Shown: positions 13,335 to 22,300 of the stretch, piece after piece
How positions within the stretch are numbered: position 1 is the first letter of the stretch
How the letters are laid out: every line of letters starts with the position of its first letter
From: Cervus elaphus
Lineage: Eukaryota; Chordata; Mammalia; Artiodactyla; Cervidae
Assembly (NCBI RefSeq): GCF_910594005.1
Contig: NW_025316728.1
Coordinates: 62,001-126,000, forward strand
Reading direction: 5' to 3'
DNA: 64,000 nt
Translations under genes and position numbers: made by a program
Notes under the pieces: model-generated
Databases searched by the model: none
What the model was told of the DNA's origin: nothing
The model's input: only the letters and a program-made list of their open reading frames with translations

Positions 13335-15026
13335 GTGAAAAACCCGAGGCGAAGAAACAGGGGAGAAGAATACGAGGAGCAAGAAAAAAAAAGCAAAATA
13401 CAAAAACGAGGAGAACACAAGGGGCGAAAATCAGAGGAGGATCAACAGTATGCCACTACGTGGAGTAAGAGAAGTGTGAAAAACCCGAGGCGAAGAAACA
13501 GGGGAGAAGAATATGAGGAGCAAGAAAAAAAAAGCAAAATACAAAAACGAGGAGAACACAAGGGGCGAAAATCAGAGGAGGATCAACAGTATGCCACTAC
13601 GTGGAGTAAGAGAAGTGTGAAAAACGCGAGGCGAAGAAACAGGGGAGAAGAATACGAGGAGGAAGAAAAAAAAAGCAAAATACAAAAACGAGGAGAACAC
13701 AAGGGGCGAAAATCAGAGGAGGATCAACAGTATGCCACTACGTGGAGTAAGAGAAGTGTGAAAAACCCGAGGCGAAGAAACAGGGGAGAAGAATACGAGG
13801 AGCAAGAAAAAAAAAGCAAAATACAAAAACGAGGAGAACACAAGGGGCGAAAATCAGAGGAGGATCAAAAGTGTGGCACTACGTGGAGTAAGAGAAGTGT
13901 GAAAAACCCGAGGCGAAGAAACAGGGGAGAAGAATACGAGGAGCAAGAAAAAAAAAGCAAAATACAAAAACGAGGAGCACACAAGGGGCGAAAATCAGAG
14001 GAGGAACAAAAGTGTGGCAATACGTGGAGTAAGAGAAGTGTGAAAAACCCGAGGCGAAGAAACAGGGGAGAAGAATACGAGGAGCAAGAAAAAAAAAGCA
14101 AAATACAAAAACGAGGAGAACACAAGGGGCGAAAATCAGAGGAGGATCAACAGTATGCCACTACGTGGAGTAAGAGAAGTGTGAAAAACCCGAGGCGAAG
14201 AAACAGGGGAGAAGAATACGAGGAGCAAGAAAAAAAAAGCAAAAAACAAAAACGAGGAGAACACAAGGGGCGAAAATCAGAGGAGGATCAACAGTATGCC
14301 ACTACGTGGAGTAAGAGAAGTGTGAAAAACCCGAGGCGAAGAAACAGGGGAGAAGAATATGAGGAGCAAGAAAAAAAAAGCAAAATACAAAAACGAGGAG
14401 AACACAAGGGGCGAAAATCAGAGGAGGATCAACAGTATGCCACTACGTGGAGTAAGAGAAGTGTGAAAAACGCGAGGCGAAGAAACAGGGGAGAAGAATA
14501 CGAGGAGCAAGAAAAAAAAAGCAAAATACAAAAACGAGGAGAACACAAGGGGCGAAAATCAGAGGAGGATCAACAGTATGCCACTACGTGGAGTAAGAGA
14601 AGTGTGAAAAACCCGAGGCGAAGAAACAGGGGAGAAGAATACGAGGAGCAAGAAAAAAAAAGCAAAATACAAAAACGAGGAGAACACAAGGGGCGAAAAT
14701 CAGAGGAGGATCAAAAGTGTGGCACTACGTGGAGTAAGAGAAGTGTGAAAAACCCGAGGCGAAGAAACAGGGGAAAAGAATACGAGGAGCAAGAAAAAAA
14801 AAGCAAAATACAAAAACGAGGAGAACACAAGGGGCGAAAATCAGAGGAGGATCAACAGTGTGGCACTACGTGGAGTAAGAGAAGTGTGAAAAACCTGAGG
14901 CGAAGAAACAGGGGAGAAGAATACGAGGAGCAAGAAAAAAAAAGCAAAATACAAAAACGAGGAGCACACAAGGGGCGAAAATCAGAGGAGGAACAAAAGT
15001 GTGGCAATACGTGGAGTAAGAGAAGT
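13335..15026 (+). repeat. Local seven-unit repeat inside the array
   Basis: The marker unit with GGAGCACACAAGG followed by GGAACAAAAGTGTGGCAATACG occurs near 13975 and again near 14962, 987 bases (7 x 141) apart. The preceding AACGCGAGG and AAGTGTGGCACTACG units recur in the same order, but the first copy lacks one unit (the AACGCGAGG markers are 846 bases apart), so the two sets differ by one deletion or fusion. Confidence 0.7.
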
Positions 15027-15167
15027 GTGAAAAACCCGAGGCGAAGAAACAGGGGAGAAGAATACGAGGAGCAAGAAAAAAAAAGCAAAATACAAAAACG
15101 AGGAGAACACAAGGGGCGAAAATCAGAGGAGGATCAACAGTATGCCACTACGTGGAGTAAGAGAAGT

Positions 15168-16013
15168 GTGAAAAACCCGAGGCGAAGAAACAGGGGAGAA
15201 GAATACGAGGAGCAAGAAAAAAAAAGCAAAATACAAAAACGAGGAGAACACAAGGGGCGAAAATCAGAGGAGGATCAACAGTATGCCACTACGAGGAGCA
15301 AGAGAAGTGTGAAAAACCCGAGGCGAAGAAACAGGGGAGAAGAATACGAGGAGCAAGAAAAAAAAAGCAAAATACAAAAACGAGGAGAACACAAGGGGCG
15401 AAAATCAGAGGAGGATCAACAGTATGCCACTACGTGGAGTAAGAGAAGTGTGAAAAACCCGAGGCGAAGAAACAGGGGAGAAGAATACGAGGAGCAAGAA
15501 AAAAAAAGCAAAATACAAAAACGAGGAGAACACAAGGGGCGAAAATCAGAGGAGGATCAACAGTATGCCACTACGAGGAGCAAGAGAAGTGTGAAAAACC
15601 CGAGGCGAAGAAACAGGGGAGAAGAATACGAGGAGCAAGAAAAAAAAAGCAAAATACAAAAACGAGGAGAACACAAGGGGCGAAAATCAGAGGAGGATCA
15701 ACAGTATGCCACTACGTGGAGTAAGAGAAGTGTGAAAAACCCGAGGCGAAGAAACAGGGGAGAAGAATACGAGGAGCAAGAAAAAAAAAGCAAAATACAA
15801 AAACGAGGAGAACACAAGGGGCGAAAATCAGAGGAGGATCAACAGTATGCCACTACGAGGAGCAAGAGAAGTGTGAAAAACCCGAGGCGAAGAAACAGGG
15901 GAGAAGAATACGAGGAGCAAGAAAAAAAAAGCAAAATACAAAAACGAGGAGAACACAAGGGGCGAAAATCAGAGGAGGATCAACAGTATGCCACTACGTG
16001 GAGTAAGAGAAGT
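15168..16013 (+). repeat. 282-bp dimer repeated three times
   Basis: Units ending in CCACTACGAGGAGCAAG alternate with units ending in CCACTACGTGGAGTAAG, giving three 282-bp dimers. The CGAGGAGCAAG form is the ancestral-looking one that dominates the diverged flank to the right. Confidence 0.75.
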
Positions 16014-16315
16014 GTGAAAATGCTGATGCGAAGAAACAGGGGAGAAGAATACGAGGAGCAAGAAAAAAAAAGCAAAATACAAAAACGAGGAGAACACAAG
16101 GGGCGAAAATCAGAGGAGGATCAACAGTATGCCACTACGTGGAGTAAGAGAAGTGTGAAAAACTCGAGGCGAACAAACAGGGGAGAAGAATACGAGGAGC
16201 AAGAAAAAAAAAGCAAAATACAAAAACGAGGAGAACACAAGGGGCGAAAATCAGAGGAGGATCAACAGTATGGCACTACGAGGAGCAAGAGAAGTGTGAA
16301 AAACCCGACGTGAAG

Positions 16316-19066
16316 AAACAGGGGAGAAGAATACGAGGAGCAAGAAAAAAAAAGCAAAATACAAAAACGAGGAGAACACAAGGGGCGAAAATCAGAGGAG
16401 GATCAAAAGTGTGGCACTACCCGGAGCAAGAGAAGTGTGAAAACGCTGATGCGAAGAAACAGGGGAGAAGAATACGAGGAGCAAGAAAAAAAAAGCAAAA
16501 TACAAAAACGAGGAGAACACAAGGGGCGAAAATCAGAGGAGGATCAAAAGTGTGGCACTACAAGGAGCAAGAGCAGTGTGAAAAACCCGACGCGAAGAAA
16601 CAGGGGAGAAGAATACGGGGAGCAAGAAAAAAAAAGCAAAATACAAAAACGAGGAGAACACAAGGGGCGAAAATCAGAGGAGGATCAACAGTACGCCACT
16701 ACGAGGAGCAATAGCAGTGTGAAACACCCGAGGCGAAGAAACAGGGGAGAAGAATACGCGGAGCAAGAAAAAAAAAGCAAAAGACAAAAACGAGGAGCAG
16801 ACAAGGGGGGAAAATCAGAGGAGGATGAAAAGTATGCCACTACGAGGAGCAAGAGCAGTGTGAAAAACCCGAGGTGAAGAAACAGGGGAGAAGAATAGGA
16901 GGAGCAAGAAAAAAAAAGCAAAATACAAAAACGAGGAGCAGACAAGGGGGGAAAATCAGAGGAGGATCAAAAGTGTGGCACTACGAGGAGCAAGAGCAGT
17001 GTGAAAAACCCGAGGCAATGAAACAGGGGAGAAGAATAAGAGGAGCAAGAAAAAAAAAGCAAAAGACAAAAACGAGGAGCAGACAACGGGGGAAAATCAG
17101 AGGAGGATCAAAAGTGTGGAAATACGAGGAACAAGAAAGGTGTGAAAAACCCGAGGCGAAGAAAAAGGGGAGAACAATACGAGGAGCAAAAAAAAAAAAG
17201 AAAAAGAAAAATACGTGGAGCAGACAAGGGGGAAAAATAAGAGGAGGATCAAAAGTGTGGAAATACGAGGAGCAAGAAAAGTGGGAAAAACACGAGGAGA
17301 AGAAAAAGTGGAGAACAATACGAGGAGCAAAAAAAAAAAGAAAAGAAAAATTTGAGGAGCAGACAAGGGGGGAAAGTAAGAGGAGGATCAAAAGTGTGGA
17401 GATACGAGGAGCAAGAAAAGTGTGAAAAACACGAGGAGAAGAAAAAGTGGAGAACAATACGAGGAGCAAAAAAATAAAAATAAAAGACAAATACGAGGAG
17501 CAGACAAGGGGGGAAAATAAGAGGAGGATCAAAAGTGTGGAAATACGAGGAGCAAGAAAAGTGGGAAAAACACGAGGAGAAGAAAAAGGGGAGAACAATA
17601 CGAGGAGCAAAAAAAAAAAAGAAAAATACGAGGAGCAGACAATGGGGGAAAATAAGAGGAGGATCAAAAGTGTGGAGATACGAGGAGCAAGAAAAATGGG
17701 AAAAACACGAGGAGAAGAAAAAGGGGAGAACAATACGAGGAGCAAAAAAAAAAAGAAAAGAAAAAGTCAAGGAGCAGACAAGGGGGAAAAATAAGAGGAG
17801 GATCAAAAGTGTGGAAATACGAGGAGCAAGAAAAGTGGGAAAAACACGAGGAGACGCAAAAGGGGAGAACAATACGAGGAGCAAAAAAAAAAAAAAAGAA
17901 AATACGAGGAGCAGAAAAGGGGGGAAAATAAGAGGAGGATCAAAAGTGTGGAAATATGAGGAGCAAGAAAAGTGGGAAAAACACGAGGAGAAGAAAAAGG
18001 GGAGAACAATACGAGGAGCAAAAAAAAAAAGAAAAGAAAAATTCGAGGAGCAGACAAGGGGGAAAAATAAGAGGAGGATCAAAAGTGTGGAAATACGAGG
18101 AGCACGAAAAGTGGGAAAAACACGAGGAGAAGAAAAAGGGGAGAACAATACGAGGAGCAAAAAGAAAAAGAAAAATACGAGGAGCAGACAAGGGGGGAAA
18201 ATAAGAGGAGGATCAAAAGTGTGGAAATACGAGGAGCAAGAAAAGTGGGAAAAACACGAGGAGAAGAAAAAGGGGAGAACAATACGAGGAGCAAAAAAAA
18301 AAAGAAAAATACGAGGAGCAGAAAAGGGGGGAAAATAAGAGGTGGATCAAAAGTGTGGAAATACGAGGAGCAGGAAAAGTGGGAAAAACACGAGGAGAAG
18401 AAAAAGGGGAGAACAATACGAGGAGCGAAAAAAAAAAAAAAAAAAAAAAAAAGAGGAGCAGAAAAGGGGGAAAAATAAGAGGAGGATCAAAAGTGTGGAA
18501 ATACGAGGAACAAGAAAGGTTTGAAAAACCCGAGGCGAAGAAAAAAGGGAGAAGAATACGAGGAGCAAAAAAAAAAAAAGAAAAAGAAAAATACGAGGAG
18601 CAGACAAGGGGGGAAAATAAGAGGAGGATCAAAAGTGTGGAAATACGAGGAGCAAGAAAAGCGGGAAAAACACGAGGAGAAGAAAAAGGGGAGAAGAATA
18701 CGAGGAGCAAAAAAAAAGAAAAATACGAGGAGCAGACAAGGGGGGAAAATAAGAGGAGGATCAAAAGTGTGGAAATACGAGGAGCAAGAAAAGTGTGAAA
18801 AATCCCAGGAGCAGGAAAAGGGGAGAAAAATACGAAGAGCAAAAAAAAAAAAAAAAAAACAGAAAAATACAAGGAGCAGAAAAGTGTGAAAAATAACAGG
18901 AGCATCAAAAGTGTGAAAATACGAGGAGCAAGAAAAGTGTGAAAAATCCCAGGAGCAGGAAAAGGGGAGAAAAATACGAGGAGCAAAAAAAAAAAAAAAA
19001 AGACGAGGAGCATGAAAAGGTGTGAAAAATGCGAGGAGCATGAAAAGGTGTGAAAAATGCGAGGAG
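16316..19066 (+). repeat. Diverged flank of the array, unit about 134-145 bp
   Basis: Same repeat family, but degenerate. A-tracts after GAGGAGCAA vary in length and recur at about 17190, 17330, 17468, 17610, 17744, 17884, 18020, 18293, 18427, 18567, 18708, 18842 and 18987, so spacing is mostly 134-145. Submotifs such as CGAGGAGCAAGAAAAGTGGG, CACGAGGAGAAGAAAAAGG and GAGGAGGATCAAAAGTGTGG show each 141-bp unit is built from five related pieces of about 28 bp. This is the RET-proximal edge of the array. The minus-strand hydrophobic frames here are composition artefacts. Confidence 0.93.
19003..19066 (+). repeat. Terminal 28-bp monomers, probable ancestral unit
   Basis: 19003-19030 and 19031-19058 are two 28-bp copies built on CGAGGAGCATGAAAAGGTG plus TGAAAAAT, differing at one base. 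A third, truncated copy runs into an A-tract at 19068-19080. Unique RET sequence begins at about 19081. Confidence 0.85.
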
Positions 19067-19080
19067 CCAAAAAAAAAAAA

Positions 19081-19331
19081 ATCCCCTGAGAGTTCTGCCC
19101 CGCCCTCTCCTCTATCATCTTAAGCTGCTGGGCAATGTGATCATCACACATATTTTCACATCCTTTAAAAAAAACATAGTTTTAAAAAAAATGCCTAAAT
19201 GTAAATGGATGCAAAGTCAGACATTTACAAACAAAAAGGTTCAGAGCAGACTTTGGTTTCATTCAAACCAGAAACACTCTTAAAAAGCATTACAGAGAGT
19301 AAGGACAGTGCAGAGAGCAGGAACAACGTGG
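19081..19331 (-). other. RET: RET9 3' untranslated region / start of intron 19
   Basis: About 250 bases of unique sequence lie between the RET9 stop and the array. For the RET9 mRNA this would be 3' UTR; for RET51 it is the first part of intron 19. I see no AATAAA on the minus strand in it, so the RET9 poly(A) site is either non-canonical or inside or beyond the repeat. Confidence 0.6.
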
Positions 19332-19363
19332 CTAGAATCTAGTAAATGCATGTGAAATTCTAC
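19332..19363 (-). CDS. RET: RET9 isoform tail (exon 19 read-through)
   Basis: Reading past the exon 19 donor gives Gly then RISHAFTRF and TAG, the nine-residue tail of the short RET9 isoform. The stop is at 19334-19332. Conservation of this intronic tail shows RET9 capacity was kept until recently. Confidence 0.93.
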
Positions 19364-22300
19364 CATAGAGTTTGTTTTCAATCCATGTGGAGGGGAGGGT
19401 GCGAGGGAGGGGAACATTATTACAGTCCCCCAGGGGTGTCTCCTCCTCTGACAGGCCATCATCATACAACAGTGAGTCGGATGGGGTGGACACGGCCAGG
19501 TCCAAGTAGTCCTGGAAGGGAGAGAGACCTGGTCACTCCTGGAGCAGGTCATTGCTGGACATGCCCACCCCTCCCCACCCCCGCCCTGCCTGATAGCAGA
19601 AGCCCCAGCCGAGTCCCACCCCGCACCTATCAACCTCTCGCCAGATCTGAGCCCCTGGCCAGGTCTGTCAGCATGAGTTCCCCCAGCCTCTGGTCCTCAT
19701 CACAGAAAATCACCTCTTGGAGGCAGAAATGTGTTCCCTCATTGTTCTGGTCCTCTCTCTGCAGCGCTAGGGGCACCAGGCCCAGCACTGGAGAACAGGC
19801 CTGTTTATAAAACCTGAGGCTCTGGGATTGCAGTCCCGTGACTCATGTGGGAAGGCCAAGACACATTCCCCATCTGCTCCACACTTTCTGGCTTCCCTCC
19901 AGGCACTCCTGCCATCTCCAATATCAAGTCAGGACCAAGAAATCTGAGTCATCGGTGTGGGTTTTGCATAAGATGCTGCTAGAGGCTTCAGCTCCCAAGC
20001 AGGATGATTTGTGAGGACCGGCTACTTCCACTGCCCTGGTTAAAGGTGTCAAGAATGCTTCCAGTGTGTTTCTGGCTGGTTCTCAGCACTGTTCTAGGAA
20101 AGCTGTTTGTAGGCATCAGCTATTACCTCTGTTTAGGGCAAATCATAGGATGTGCCCAAACGATACACCAAGGTTGGGTTTTATTCCAAGGGGCCCAGTC
20201 CATGCATCTTGCCTTCCATGTTTGGAGAAATGACAACTTTCAGTAACTGTGTCAATTTAAGGATGAAACCACCAGAGGGCAAGCAAGGTCTGTGTCTATT
20301 TTCTTTACTTGCATCCCCAGCATCTAAGGCAGAATACAGGAGGCAGCCCATTGCCCAATCAATATTAGTGAAAACTGTGTTGATTTCCTCTATCACCTAG
20401 AGTTGTAAACTGGAGGCACACAGATATGTTGTTTGGCCCACACTGAGCTTTTGGAAATTGCTATAAAAACTGGGAAACATAAACATCCCTTAAAAAGCCC
20501 TGGCATGCTGGCACTCTTATTCCTACAGGTTACATTGTCTATGGTAACAGGTCCTTCAGAGCCAGCTGGTAGGTTACTATTTGTCACAGTTTCCACTGCT
20601 CCCTTCACTTCCCACCCCTAGCCAGACCCTTCATAGAATCTGAATTTAGGACACATTCATTCCAACTTTACTTCCTCAAGTTCCATTATTGAAAATAATT
20701 TTGTTTGGCTTTGGCATATCTTCTTCCCACCCCTGTCTGTGGAGGGCTCTTCCTAAGTGTCAAGGTAAAAATCCTGGTTTCTCCCTAATTTCAAGAAGTC
20801 CAAGAGGCCTGGATTAAGGATAAAGGTTCGTGCCCGCCCCGCCCCCTGCCCCCAGTCTGCCCTGCCCCCTACCAGGAGACGACATGACCATCTCACTCTG
20901 CACAGCCGCACTCTGCCTTTGTATTGGGAATTCCATGAACTGGGGTGAGGGAAGTGGCACCAGGGATTGGCTCCGGGTACTCACTCTGCTCTTAACCATC
21001 ATCTTAGATATCTAGGTCTTTGCTGATGTCGGCAAACACTGGCCTCTTGTCTGGTTCCCGCTTCCAGCACTGCAGCATTAGACTGTACCTGGTGAGACAA
21101 ACAGGTGGGTGGTGACAATCCAGCAAGGATTGCCCAGTCACAACCACCACACCCAGTACAGTGCACCTGGGCCCCAGAGGCTCTGGTCCAAAATCCCAAA
21201 GCTGTTCCTGTGTCACTGACATCCTTCTCTGAGTTGGGCCAGGGTATGATGGGTCAGCAGGGGCTCACAGTGTCTGGCGCTGTGGTCCAGCCATGCTTGT
21301 TATGGCAGCTAACGCAGAAATGCCAGTCCTTAAAACTCTTATGAAGGATGAACTGTGTATGAACACAAAAACCTGCCAAGCACACTCTGTCTTGCACCTC
21401 CCTCCCTCCCTCCCCTGGGGCTCTGGCAGGGCTGCAGGGGCCACCTTGTGGGTGAGTGCTGGGCCTGTGCCTGCCAGTCTAGGGTGCCCAGGGAGGCAGC
21501 ACCTACTCACCCTTGCACTCCCACAGCCCTGAGCCAGGCACATGGCAGGTGCATGACAGACTTTGTAGAATGAATGGACCAGTGTGTGTCTAACTATGGA
21601 TGACCCCCTTCTCATGTGTTCTCAACCTGTTCTCCAAGGATCATCTGATGGAACCACCATTTGATGAGAAGATTCTGGTGCCCTCAAGCTGAAGTCCAGG
21701 TGCCATCTGCCTGCTCTTTGTCTGCCTTGGTGTCTCCACTTGGGCGCTCCCCTGTATGTACCCCTGGGGCCATTCTGAATTACCTGCCCCTCCCCAAGCA
21801 TCCTGGGACAGGTCTCTAGCCTTAGACTGAAGCTGCTCCCTCATCCTTCCACCACCTCTCCTGGGGTCCTGCTCCCCCTCAGCTTGTAAGTCCCCCCAGG
21901 AGGCCCACCCAGCCCCCAGTGGAATCTGGGTCCCCAGCATCTGCCATCATGCCCAAGGGTGGTTCTCTGTCATCTGTGCCTTTGTCTTAGCCCGTTGCTT
22001 CCAGCTGCCCAGCTCGCCTAGGGCTGGCACCCAGGGCTGCCCAGCAGTGGGAAAGGATGAGTGTGCATGACCCCACCCCTCCAAAACCTGGAGTGTCAGT
22101 GGCTGGGGAGGCTGGACCAGAGAAAGCATGCTCACATCTCCTCGCTGCAGTTGTCTGGCCTCTCCATCCGATAGTCTGTCTTCAGAAGGTTGAAGAGCCG
22201 CTCTGGAGGAATCCCAGGGTAGGGGTTGCCGCCCAGGGTCACAATCTCCCACAGCAGGACACCAAAGGACCACCTGCAGAACCAGAGGGCCAATGAGCGA

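Larger units (their letters stand above)
1..16315 (+). repeat. Core of a 141-bp tandem (satellite-like) array
   Basis: About 115 head-to-tail copies of a 141-bp unit, running off the left edge. Each unit has a GAGGAGCAAG block, a nine-A tract before GCAAAATAC, then GAGGAGAACACAAGGGGCG, CAGAGGAGGATCA, CCACTACGTGGAGTAAG, GAAGTGTGAAAAACCCGAGG and GAAACAGGGGAGAAG. The plus strand is strongly purine-rich and each unit keeps about six CpGs. Units differ by a few diagnostic substitutions. Because 141 = 3 x 47 the plus frame stays open for up to 1086 codons, but there is no ATG-led gene structure, intron or poly(A) signal, so I treat it as non-coding. I do not recognise it as a named ruminant satellite. 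Confidence 0.97.

Noticed and set aside
81..16313. Series of long open frames (up to 1086 codons) as a repeat-protein gene
   Set aside because: They follow from a 141-bp unit with few stops. They begin at GTG, the stops fall at arbitrary marker units, and there is no promoter, splice or poly(A) context.
1..16315. CRISPR array
   Set aside because: Units are contiguous with no unique spacers, and the host DNA is mammalian.
1..16315. Centromeric satellite with a CENP-B box
   Set aside because: The nearest words (CCCGAGGCGAA) lack the spacing of the CENP-B box, and no match was found in the consensus unit.
1..19066. RET exon 20 hidden in the array
   Set aside because: No minus-strand reading similar to the RET51 tail was found anywhere left of exon 19.
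16981..19151. Minus-strand hydrophobic Phe/Leu/Ser-rich frames as membrane proteins
   Set aside because: They are the complement of GA-rich repeats; the hydrophobic look comes from TTC/CTC/CTT codons only.
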